Assembly: GCA_027943335.1 (NCBI GenBank) | Contig: BSBK01006035.1 | Location: forward strand, 186,001-250,000 | Direction: 5' to 3' | DNA from: Chamaecyparis obtusa | Lineage: Eukaryota > Streptophyta > Pinopsida > Cupressales > Cupressaceae | DNA: 64,000 bases | Shown here: in pieces, positions 45,491-55,720 of the stretch | Layout: every line of letters starts with the position of its first letter | Position numbering within the stretch: the stretch's first letter is position 1 | Position numbers and translations under genes: made by a program | The notes under the pieces: model-generated | The model's input: the letters and a program-made list of their open reading frames with translations, nothing else | The model's database searches: none | What the model was told of the DNA's origin: nothing

Positions 45491-46000
45491 CTAATCACTG
45501 CTACAATCTAAATACTCCTCTGAAAAAAATTCATCATTAGAAATATCCTCAGCATTAGGTATGGATTGCTCTGAAATACAACTTGTATTCCATTTTTGCC
45601 GATGATCCTTTTGCAACTTATTCCATTCATCATCATCAGCAAACTCTTTTAAGAACAACCATTTTAACTCAGTCAATGAAGAGATGCATTTTGGGGGTAA
45701 TCTTAAATACCAATCAGATGCAACCCCTTTGAGGGATCTCCCAAAAAACATCATACTAACATCTTCCTCAAAAATTTGATAGTTTACAATAAATCTGAAG
45801 AATGCTAGGATATGCTCTACTGCTGAATTAGACTGACAAACAAAAATTGGAATCAGATCCATAAGCTCACTAGGAAAAGAATGAGGAGACATTGGAAGAA
45901 CATAACTTAAAGCTCTATCCAACTTGAGAAAACATAGCCGCCTAGACTGGCTTTTTCCCTGATGATCCATCTGATTTGAAACAAGATGAGAACCACTCAT
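45491..46000 (-). CDS. gag ORF of the gag-only element
   Basis: 169 codons, ATG at 46000. It carries the gypsy-type retrotransposon gag core: VSMMFFGRSLKGVASDWYLRLP followed by a SLTELKWLFLKEFADD block (residues about 80-120), matching the family pattern of LRGxAxxWYxxLPPxSIxxWxxLxxxFLxxF. A gag capsid protein packages RNA (family knowledge). No zinc knuckle or protease follows. The start fits because an MSGSH-type N-terminus lies just inside the leader. Confidence 0.75.
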   Translation of the reverse strand: MSGSHLVSNQMDHQGKSQSRRLCFLKLDRALSYVLPMSPHSFPSELMDLIPIFVCQSNSAVEHILAFFRFIVNYQIFEEDVSMMFFGRSLKGVASDWYLRLPPKCISSLTELKWLFLKEFADDDEWNKLQKDHRQKWNTSCISEQSIPNAEDISNDEFFSEEYLDCSSD

Positions 46001-46707
46001 CTTATCTCAGTCTTCCCTTTACACTAGCACTAAATACCTGATAGGGAAACATTGTTATCATTGAGAATGAAAAATACCTGGAAGTATTGCAGTTGAAACC
46101 TTGTTGATCGGAAGCAAGGCAGATCTAGAGCTCATCTTACAGCTCCATTAGGATCTTTGCTATGTAGAGTCACCACCTCCTTGGAGAGGAAAATACTGCA
46201 ATGTTTTGTATCTTCTTCCAATCAACCAAACATCACCAGGCCTCAGTGTTTTGTATCTTCTTCCAATCAACCAAACAACTTGGTGAGATGATTTGAAACT
46301 TATTAATACTGACTCTTATACACTTCAATGCAAACCACTGGATAAAAAATAGGCAGGCCAGGAGTCTAGCTCAACTTGGAACCTGCACTATTTATTCTTG
46401 ATTATAATCTCTATTCCCCAGCAGAGTCACCATCTTGTTGGTGACTCGGATGGGCAAATCCATCTGGTCAATAGGATTTTGACTTTACAATATACCCACA
46501 ACCAGAGATTCTAACAGATGTAGTTCTTCATTTTTGTTCTCCCCAGCAGAGTCACCATCTTATTGGTGGTTTGAAAATGCTTATGCCAACTAGGGCTGCC
46601 AATATGCCTTGAGACTAATATTAGGAATGGTTAGTTCCAAGTATGAGAGCTCTGCAAGACAACTGGACCAACTATAGGGACAAGACTGCCCTCTGCACTT
46701 CTGGCTC
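46001..46707 (-). other. leader of the gag-only element with repeated words
   Basis: A perfect 31-base direct repeat occurs at 46202-46232 and 46247-46277 (TGTTTTGTATCTTCTTCC...). CAGAGTCACCATCTTGTTGGTG occurs at about 46423-46444 and 46543-46566 with variants near 46165. A GGCTCTGCAAAACCA at 46703-46717 resembles a changed initiator-Met primer site (GGCTCTGATACCA) next to the right LTR. Confidence 0.55.
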
Positions 46708-49125
46708 TGCAAAACCAAGGTGGGTGTACCTAATCCAGTATCTTATGGCATTCTAGGACTTTAAACTAGATTGAACAAAGCAGATGATAACAAGAGACTA
46801 CTAAATGTTAACCAAGCATTCATTGAATCTCTATTGCTATGATGGAACATTACTACTATCGACCAAATAATAATTAAAACTTGAAAAGGTGTTGATATAT
46901 GAAGGTGGAAAGAAGTAAACAAGAGCCAATCAAGTATTGAACTCAACTAAATATACTAATCCTTGATCAGTGCCATTATCCATTGGATAGATCTCAAATA
47001 CAGACATTGAAACATGAACCAACTACTGTCAAAGACTCATAGCCATAAACATAAACATTCTAGCCCATCCACTACTTATAGTATCCTTCTATAGACAAAT
47101 CAAAATGAATCTATGCCCTATCCAAAGTATATTTCACTTGATCCTAGATCAAGAACTAAAGACTAGAACATATACAAAGGTAACCCTATGCAATGGATCA
47201 GAAAATCTAGAATTCACAAGATTGACACCAAGGAGAGACATGAAAGCTTGAAATAATTATATTAAGTATGATGAGTCATGTACATGTTCAAAGCAGAAAA
47301 GAGAGAAAACCACTTCAATAACCTACAAAAGACTACAAGGAAATTCTATTCAATCTACATACAATGTGATATAGCCTGCTAGAACCCCCTGGAACCAACC
47401 AAAATTAGAACCCTTCTAAATGATCCTAAAAATCCTTTTATAGGAACAAGGATTGCAACAAGCAAAGGATCATTTAGGGCAAAAATAGGTCTGCAACAAC
47501 CAAGTACAAAAAAAAGTAAAGAATGCAAATAAACCTTGAAACCCTAGAAAATCAGATCAAATATGATGTACAAATGCATTGGTTTCATACTCAAGGTTAA
47601 CTGCAGATACAAATTCAACTGACTTCTTGCTACAAGAAACAAAAATTAAATGCCAGAGTCAACCTGCATAAGAACATGCATGTACCAGTCATGGAAATCT
47701 CTGACAAAATCAAAACCCTAGCCGTTTGCTGTCAAAAAAATTAGTCCTTTGTATTCATTCGGCATTGCACCCCAAGCAAGAAAATCTAATTAGGACAGCC
47801 GTGCAAATCTCCCTCATCACTCTCTAACTACAACTACCCCAGAGAAATCAATTCTAAATCACCTCCTTTGTCCTATACGGCCACCACTTCAAACCCCGGC
47901 AAGAACCCTTCAGAAAGATTTAAATTTTGAATGGAACAGCTACAGGATCTAATTTAAAACATGACCATCGATCCCATTCCTTCCCAACAAATCGCGCGAT
48001 CCTCATTTAATTCTGCAATAGTTACAAACCCTTTGAAAAATTTAACGGCCATGCCAACAGTCAACAACCACTCAAAATCAAACACTTCAGCACCGTGTAG
48101 CACGTCAGACCCACCCTGCCACTTAGAGTCAATACAAAATGTTAGTTGCATGATCACATAGCATGAAAATGGCTTATGTGAACATGCGACAAACTGCCAG
48201 TATTCACCTTGTCATTTTCCTTTAAGTTACGGTCCCACCTGATACACCTATCAAGCACCAATTCACTGAATACTGCCCAGTCACCTCTAACATAGGCCCC
48301 ACCAACACCTTCCATGTCACTAACTTGTCGATCAATGAAAAGCCTCCATCTCTGCAACACTTGGCATTGGACCCACAATCATCGACTAGAACACTTGGGA
48401 GATCAGATGGTAGTCGCATGATCACATGGGCTCAAAAGATTCCATGCGATTATATGACCACCGTCAATTTTCAATCTGTGACTGAGATACTGGGCCTACC
48501 TGACAGCATATCCAACTCATCGCTCTCAACCAATTAAAAGGTGCCAACTGTGCATGCATGGCAGTGGACCCACTGAGAAACATACACCACTTGGAAGATC
48601 AGACAGATGTTGCATGATCTCATGGCTCTGACATAGTCTATGAGAAGATGCGCCCACCGTTAGATCAAGATGGTGTTAGAGAGATGCCAGGCCCAAGAAA
48701 TATAAAAGCTATCGAGACAAAAAATTTGAGGCGCTGGGACTTAGGAAATATTAAAATACCATCGGGCACTAGACTTAGGAAATATTAAAGGGGAACTTGA
48801 CATAAAACCTTAGTCGCATGATCGTATGGCATGAAAATGGCCTATGCGATCATGCGACAAACCACTCAACACATAGAGTGAAGGATAAAGGGGGGCAACA
48901 AATCAACACATGCGTAATTTGGGACTTTAGTGGCCCGAAAAGGTAATGCAAAATTAGAACAGGGTCGGGGAAGTTTAGGGTTTTCTCTATAATGGCTAGA
49001 TAATTCAAAATTTTCACCTAGGGTTTAAGGCAGAGACCGAAGGAAAATAGGTATAGCCATGGAATTTTCTGCAAGGATAGACCATTTTCAAAGGATTTTT
49101 GCTAAAGCAGGAAAATGGGCTAACA
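46708..49125 (-). repeat. 5' LTR of the gag-only element
   Basis: Partner of 41843-44263, only about 3 bases different in length. Contains the same four hairpin modules (48145-48190, 48413-48458, 48609-48652, 48813-48858). The last is the best preserved, with perfect 12-base arms (48813-48824 and 48847-48858). Ends GGGCTAACA at 49125. Confidence 0.9.
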
Positions 49126-49640
49126 AATTGTAATGCCAAAAATGATAACACATAGACTATAAGGCTTGACCATTTTTGAGCATCTACATTTTTCCCCTCT
49201 TTGATACAATGGAATTCAAAGCATCGTGTCAAAAAATACTAATAAAAATTGCACTAAAACATGCCCTGGTGAAAACAGGATACATGGATGCCCCCTCAAG
49301 AAATTGACTAAAAAATGCAAGTGATAGGTTAATTTGTCAACAACAACAAGACGAATCCATAGAAAAAAAATGGATCAAAAATCAAAGGTCAAATGCAAAA
49401 TTTATGAGGCTCGGATTGCAAAAAACATCATGACCAATACAAAAAACAAGGCTTGCACATCCACAAAGGCAACAAATGGGGTATGAAAGGGCTTGGAGAG
49501 GATTTTTTAGGTCATTTTCACTCTCACTTTTGGGAGAATTGGAGCTTGGGAGCTAGGAGGATGGATCGATTGCAAGTAGATAAATATCATGGGGAACGAG
49601 TGTGGAGATATCAATGGCCAATGAAAATAGGACCGCGGGT
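49126..49640. other. gypsy-type LTR end and leader, no gene
   Basis: 49126-49188 ends GAGCATCTACA and is followed by TTTTTCCCCTCTTTGATAC, closely like the GGGGTATTACA plus TTTGCCCCTCTTTGA junction at 23050-23076. So this is the end of an LTR-like family member into which the gag-only element inserted, plus its leader. Confidence 0.5.
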
Positions 49641-49643
49641 GAG

Positions 49644-49650
49644 TATATAA
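49644..49650 (+). promoter_or_regulatory. TATA box upstream of the PMD ORF
   Basis: GAGTATATAAAGG at 49641-49653, about 370 bases before the first plausible ATG of the PMD-like ORF (50022). A sequence match only. Confidence 0.45.
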
Positions 49651-50021
49651 AGGCCTCTCAGTGATTGCATTATTTTTCATGCATTACTAGGTGTCTAGGG
49701 AGTCGGTCTAGGAGGAAACATGGGTCCCAGGGGAAAAATTTGGGGTCTAACACCCCAAATGCATAAAAAATGTAGCCAAGTGTAGTCTTGGTTGCACTTG
49801 GTATTCCAAGTATGGTCCTACTGCACTTGGGAGCCAGATTTGTGTAGTTGGTCACCAAACTACACAATTGGTCAAAACAACTACATATTAGGGAAAGACA
49901 GTACCAAAAGCTTCCTGAATAAGAAAAACTTAGTCAAAACCCTAGGATAGGTCAAACATTAGGTCAAACTTAGTCAACAATAATAGAAAACAATAGAAAG
50001 TTGACACAAGTTGCACAGTGA

Positions 50022-51880
50022 ATGCAGGAGGAGCTACCCCTATTGCAGACATAGAAGAGCACACTAATGTACTTGGATTTTCAACATAGGCTAAGTCCAC
50101 ACAAGAGAGACATAATAGCGGGACTAGGATTACAATACTTCATGTAAATTCATGAGATTATGAAAAACATGGGTCTGATTACAACACTAGTGGAGTGATG
50201 GCATTCAGAGACTAGTTCTTTCCATCTGCCAACTCGGGAGGCTACAATGACTCTAGAGGATGTTTAATGCATCCTTAGGATACTTATACATGGAGAGATT
50301 GAAAATTATGACCCAGAAACAAGGAGAGAAACACTACACTATTTATTCAATTGCGATGATGAGGAGCTAAACATTAGAGATTACAAGATCTGATGGGACA
50401 CTTTAGCTAGACAACATGATAGATTGGTGATAGTCTTATGTTGTGTGATTGTGTAATTACTAGTACCAAATAGGAGAGGACATGGATTCCCTATTGGATG
50501 GGGTAGAGTGCTTTAAAGGATGATCATGGATGGGACATTATTTTCATGAGGTCCATGTATGTTAGCCATGACATACTATCATTTACATCAGGTAGTGTAC
50601 AAAGGAGGATTGTCTATGAGTAGCAGTGTTACGTTATACAGATTTGGGCTTACGAGCACATAGTAGTATTATGTCCTATTTTAGAGTGGGTTGTGATTTT
50701 AGATATTCCATATGTTTATTGTTATGCTAGAGAACTTGCACAATGACCAATGGGATACACATTATTCTTTAGGCATGCAATGGATACATTGAGGGATTTC
50801 ACTTGGAGACCATACATAGACTTCCCTGGATGGGATGATGAGGATCACTTGCCTTACTATAGACATGAGCAATACTTAATTTGGTTTAATATTATAGGTC
50901 ATGTGGTCATCGAGGTTCAGTTCTCAGAGAGGGTGCATAGACAGTTTGGGGAGAGATAGAGAGTGCAGGCAAGGATGACATTATTTGCATCTTAAGAGGT
51001 GAGATTAGATCATGGGGAGCTCTGATCAAATCATAGGTAGCTTATGAATAGTTTGATAATTTACAACTGAGATAGTTGAGAGAAGGTGAAAATATCATGA
51101 ATGAAGGTACCATGCTAGAGTATGACAAATAGTTTTCATAGCATAGGCCTATTCCTCTAACAGATCTAGATGTGCTAGTGTCGAGGATGTAAGTTCCAAT
51201 ATTAGTTGATTAGGATAGAAGTGATGAGGATGATGAGGATGATATTGAGGGAGAGGATGGTGGCACTGAGGAGGGGGATGAGGAGAAAAACAACAGTGAG
51301 GAGAGTGACATCACTGAGTTTAGTAGTGAGGAGAGTGAGGATGATGACATTCCAAATGTTGTGCCTATGCAGGTGGATCAAGATAGAGAGGCTCCACTAT
51401 ATGATGAGGTTATATAGGCTCCCGAGGACATGAAGATGTAGGATGAGATTACAGTTGATGAGGGAGATAGGTAGTAGAGATAGAATATGTCAAACTTGAT
51501 ACTCTAGATAGACAAGCTAACTGTAGAGAGGGATGTAGATTAAGTAGCTTGGGATACAAAGCAATTAGTATTTATAGCACAAATAGATAGATTGTCAATT
51601 GAGCTAGATAGATTGATAGTAGAGAGGGATACAAAAATATCCTCTCAAGACATATCATTGTCCATATCACATAGAGTGGAGGATGAGTCATGATAGTTCA
51701 TTGGAAAAATTGTGGATGCAGGTGTGTGCGAGGTAGCAAGGCTGGTAGGGGATACTTGAGAAGAGATGCACTAATAGAAGGATATGTACATGAGAGATGG
51801 ACCACGACATCAGTGGGTGTCAAGATTCAAGCCTTCTTTTAGAATATCATACTCTTAGAGGACATTGAGAAGTGGGGGAG
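50022..51880 (+). pseudogene. plant mobile domain (PMD)-like protein, decayed
   Basis: From about 50120 the plus strand reads the PMD core: GLITTLVE with WHSETSSFHLP, an EATMTLEDV block, HGEIENYDPE, HGFPIGWGRVL and, in another frame (50750-50959), YRHEQYLIWFNIIGHVVIEVQFSERVHRQFG. Then follow a long Asp/Glu-rich region (51206-51420) and a coiled-coil-like part with Asp/Leu repeats (51490-51660). PMD proteins occur both as host genes (MAIN/MAIL1) and inside plant transposons (family knowledge). At least eight stops and two frame changes. The ORF is interrupted at 51880 by the GGGAG element and resumes at 55602. Confidence 0.75.
51876..51880. repeat. target site duplication GGGAG, left copy
   Basis: Identical to 55597-55601 and directly flanks the LTR element. 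Confidence 0.93.
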
Positions 51881-53264
51881 TGATGCAGAGCATCCCAAGA
51901 AGATAAAGGGATCACAAAAATTGATCCATGAAGACCTTAATTTAATTTAATTGGGCCATTAGTGCCTTCATACCATGTTTTTTGTAAAAATTGCCATGAT
52001 AAGGCAAAGAGCACCCCACAAGGGTCACCCTGTAGTTAAAATGTTGATCTTTTTAGTTTTTGCATGGGAGTGTGTGTGAGGAGTGAGTTAATAGTTATAA
52101 GGTCACAAAATAAGACCATTGGGCTAAGAGTTTTTGGTGGTTGTCAAGTTGACAACTTTGTTTTGTCACTTGGAAACATTTTACATGCTTTGGAGAATTG
52201 CATGTTTTGGAAGGAGTTAGTTAGGTTTTGAAAAAGGGTTTTTTAGCATAGGGTGTGTGTGTGAAAGGGGAGAGGCTCTCAAGAAAGTGGAGGAGAGAAA
52301 GAATGAAATAGATCTAGTTTTTTTTGTTGGAACTTTTAGATAGCCATGTACGGTTGTAGCAGAGCTTTGAAAATGTAAACAAGTTTCCATTTTAATCTAG
52401 TTTTATTGTCATTTTGTTTATTGTTTAAAGACTCCAGTTGTGGAGTGGCATTATCTATTCATTTTTGTATGATCCATTTGGGATTATAACTCCTTGGAAA
52501 TATTTCTTGTGTAGTTATGGTTGATGTCTAGACTGTGACAATGCGTGAACTATCATGGAGAGTTTGATCAAACAAGAACATCCAAGTTGATGGAGTCTTG
52601 TATAACCACATTACTTAATGGTTTAGGCATGTTAGATGTTGTGGAGGTGTAATGTATTAATTTCATGTAGGTACAAAGCAAGGAGAGTATGCATATCCTC
52701 GGACAGTTAACATGCAAATGGAAAATGCATTGAATAACTATCTCAGAAAAAAATACCCTCAGTACGGGGACCATATCTCCCTAATGCACCATTGGATTTT
52801 GATGAGATTTAAACATGTTTTTATAAACCTAATTGTGCCCATTATCACTAGAGAGATTGAGAAGTTATAGTCTTCTTCAAATTTATTCACCTCTGTGTGT
52901 GGGTCTATCTAGAAGACAACAAGGAGGAGAATTTTTTTTTTTGTTTGCGGAGTTTTGTTTAGTGGATTGTCAATAGTATTTGTTGTGGGTGTAGGATCTT
53001 TGATGATGGAGTAAGGTCTCTCATTGGTTTTTGATAATGAGGGTTGAATCATGGAACTATATTTGAGCATTTCTATTGGTGTGGAACTAAGTGGAAGGAG
53101 TCTTGAAGAAGACTAGGATCATGACCTTGGTTGGTTTTGAAATTGGAATGGATCTTAGCTTTGATGCATGAGTGAAGAAGGGTTTGAGGGACCTAAGAAG
53201 AAAATAGTAAGTTGTAGCCTATTTGGAGCCACCAAATAGAAGTAACCCACTTTCCTTTGCATCA
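51881..53264 (+). repeat. 5' LTR of the GGGAG element
   Basis: Starts TGATGCAGAGCATCCC and ends TTTGCATCA, directly followed by TA and the primer site. Confidence 0.93.
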
Positions 53265-53267
53265 TAT

Positions 53268-53279
53268 TGGTATCAGAGC
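53268..53279 (+). other. primer-binding site of the GGGAG element (initiator Met tRNA)
   Basis: TGGTATCAGAGC, an exact match to the usual plant initiator-Met site, three bases after the 5' LTR. Confidence 0.95.
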
Positions 53280-53302
53280 TAGCAAGTAGATCCTTGCTAA
53301 AG

Positions 53303-54208
53303 ATGGAGTTGTATGGTGTATTCAAGGAGTACATGGATTCTGAAAGAAAGAAAAGAGAAGAAGCAAAGAGAAAGAAGAAGGAAGAAGCAAGAAAGAATGA
53401 AAATTTGACAAGACAAGCCATAGAAGAGATCAAAATCCTAAGGAAAGCATTAGAGGCAAATGAATCTAGCAGACAATAAATCAAGAAGGAGTTGCAAGAG
53501 CTCATGGAGCAAGAGAGGAAGGATGAACTCTTACACAAAGAGCTATTACACAAACCACAACAAGAGGAAAAAAAACTTGTTGAGCAGTCATCTATGGAAG
53601 AGAAGAGTGATCAGAAGATGGTGGTGAAGGAACCTAAGTGTCTAAGGGTTCATGAAGATGCCAAGAAGGTGTCATAATGTGTTACTCATGAAGGCAACAA
53701 ATGTGTGATTCCAGAGGAGAAGTTACTGCAAGAAGTTCATTGTAAGGAGTCAGTACAAGTTGGGGAAGGTACTAAGAAAGTAAGTCCTCAAGGACTTGAT
53801 GAGAAAGAACTCTTAGAGGAAGATTTGGAAGCCATTGGTAAAGAATGGAAATATAAGTTTGGAGCAACAGTAGCATGCTTAGGACAAAGGCACAAAGAAC
53901 ACTTGGATACCTTCATGAATGCAACACTGATATCAGAGAAAGAAACTACGAAGGACCTTATAGCAAGCATTGGTCATGAGAAGACCACAATGACTACATT
54001 TCCTCCAAGCATGGAGAGCTCACATGCTGAAGTAATGATAGTTGTGTTTTTTTACTCCTTTGTGTTTGATTGCAGGTACATTGTTTATTTGGTTGGTGGA
54101 GATACTCTTGCTGCAGGTCCTCCACAAATAGTGGCTCCAAATTGGAAGACTAGAAAGAGGGCCATTGAATCCATGGGACTTGGATTCTTCCCCACCCTGG
54201 GACTATGA
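53303..54208 (+). pseudogene. Lys/Glu-rich coiled-coil ORF of the GGGAG element
   Basis: Starts MELYGVFKEYMDSERKKREE at 53303 in a strongly helical, charged context (residues 1-60 full of Lys/Glu heptads), then a stop at about 53477, a second charged piece (53492-53677), another stop, and a third piece (53705-54208) running to the 3' LTR start with ADTLAAGPPQI-type sequence. A TTTGATTGCAGGTAC at about 54065 could be a splice acceptor. No zinc knuckle, DSGA or RT motif. Possibly the N-terminal part of a gag; unassigned. Confidence 0.55.
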
Positions 54209-55596
54209 TACAGAGCATCCCAAGAAGATAAAGGGGTTACAAAAATTGATCCATGAAGACCTTAATTTAATGTAATTGGGCCATTAGTGCCTTCATACCA
54301 TGTTTTTTTGTAAAAGTTGCCATGATAAGGCAAAGAGCACCCTACAAGGGTAACCCTGTAGTTAAAATGTTGATCTTTTTAGTTTTTGCATGGGAGTGTG
54401 TGTGAGGAGTGAGTTAATAGTTATAAGGTCACAAAATAAGACCATTGGGCTGAGAGTTTTCGGTGGTTGTCAAGTTGACAACTTTGTTTTGTCACTTGGA
54501 AACATTTTACATGTTTTGGAGAATTGCATGTTTTGGAAGGAATTAGTTAGCTTTTGAAAAAGGGGGTTTTAGCATAGGGTGTGTGTATGAAAGGGGAGAG
54601 TATCTTGAGAAAATGGAAGAGAGAAAGAATGAAATAGATCTGGTTTTTTTTGTTGGAACTTTTAGACAACCATGTACGGCTGTAGCAAAGCTTTGAAAAT
54701 GTAAACAACAAGTTTCCATTTTAATCAAGTTTTGTTGTCATTTTATTTATTTTTTGAAGAATCCATTTGTGGAGTGGCATTCTATTTTCATTTTTGTATG
54801 ATCCAGTTGGGATTAGAACTCCTTGGAAATATTGCTTGTGTAGTTATGGTTGTTGTCTAGACTGTGACAATGTGTGAACTGTCATGGACAGTTTGATCAA
54901 ATAAGAACATCCAAGTTGATGGAGTCTTGTATAACCACATTACTTCATGGTATAGGCATATTAGATGTTTTGGAGGTGTAATGTATTGATTTCATGTAGG
55001 TAAAAAGCAAGGAGAGTATCCATATCCTTGGACAGTTAACATGCAAATGGAAAATGCATTGAATAATTGTCTCAGAAAACAATACCCTTAGTATGGGGAC
55101 CATATCTCCCTAATCCACCATTGGATTTTGATGAGATTTAAATATGTTTTTCTAAACCTAATTGTTCCCATCCTCATCAGAGAGATTGAGATGTTATATT
55201 CTTATTCAAAAGTTATTCACCTCTGTGTGTGGGTCTATCTAGAAGACAACAAGGAGGTGAATTTTTGTTTTTTTGTTTGCATAGTTTTTTTTAGTGGATT
55301 GTCAATAGTATTTGTTGTGGGTGTAGGCTCTTTGATGATGGAGTAAGGGCTCTCATTGGTGTCTAATAATGAGAGTTGAAGCATGGAACCATATTTGAGC
55401 ATTTCTATTGGTGTGGAGCTAAGTGGAAGGAGTCTTGAAGAAGACTAGGATCATGACCTTGGTTGGTTTTGAAATTCGAATGGATCTTAGCTTTGATGCA
55501 TGAGTGAAGAAGGGTTTGAGGGACCTAAGAAGAAAACAATAATTTGTACCCTATTTGGAGCCACCAAATAGAATTAACCCACTTTCCTCTACATTA
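54206..55596 (+). repeat. 3' LTR of the GGGAG element
   Basis: Starts TGATACAGAGCATCCC and ends CTCTACATTA, where the terminal CA appears as TA through one transition, followed by the GGGAG duplication. Confidence 0.93.
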
Positions 55597-55601
55597 GGGA
55601 G
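55597..55601. repeat. target site duplication GGGAG, right copy
   Basis: Identical to 51876-51880. Confidence 0.93.
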
Positions 55602-55720
55602 TACCAATACTGAGGAGGCTACCTAGACCAAAGGTGATAGTGCAACAAAAAAGAGGGGATTCATCCTCAAGGCCAAGAAGATACCAAGATGACATAGAGA
55701 GAATAGGATTATAGAAGAAT
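55602..55720 (+). pseudogene. C-terminal tail of the PMD-like ORF after the insertion
   Basis: The frame that ended at 51880 resumes with a basic stretch (LRRLPRPKVIV, SSSRPRRYQDD) to a stop at about 55712. Removing one copy of GGGAG keeps the frame, so the element split an ORF that was open here at the time. Confidence 0.6.

Larger units (their letters stand above)
41843..49125 (-). mobile_element. gag-only non-autonomous LTR retrotransposon with about 2.4-kb LTRs
   Basis: Two long direct repeats (41843-44263 and 46708-49125) flank a 2.44-kb internal region with a gag-type ORF and an acidic ORF on the minus strand and no RT, integrase or RNase H. The structure matches gag-only (TR-GAG) or large derivative elements. 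It would need pol from another element. The LTR starts are uncertain by a few bases (the copies share a TCAAAACCAAGG-like start; one reads TGCAAAACC). No matching target duplication was found. Confidence 0.78.
51881..55596 (+). mobile_element. complete non-autonomous LTR retrotransposon (3.7 kb) with GGGAG duplication
   Basis: Two LTRs of 1384 and 1391 bases, a 941-base internal region, an intact initiator-Met primer site and a perfect 5-base target duplication. The first about 330 aligned LTR bases show 10 substitutions and one indel (about 3%). No gag core, protease, RT or integrase is present; the internal region has only a Lys/Glu-rich ORF. It inserted into the C-terminal part of the PMD-like ORF. 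Long LTRs with a very short interior make it a TRIM-like or large-LTR derivative whose mobility must have come in trans. Confidence 0.93.

Noticed and set aside
51206..51433. Met/Arg-rich plus-strand open frame
   Set aside because: Shifted frame of the Asp/Glu-rich region of the PMD-like ORF.
53155..53553. 132-codon minus-strand open frame rich in Ser/Leu/Phe
   Set aside because: Antisense of the Lys/Glu-rich ORF in the GGGAG element; the composition is what reverse-complemented AAG/GAA codons give.
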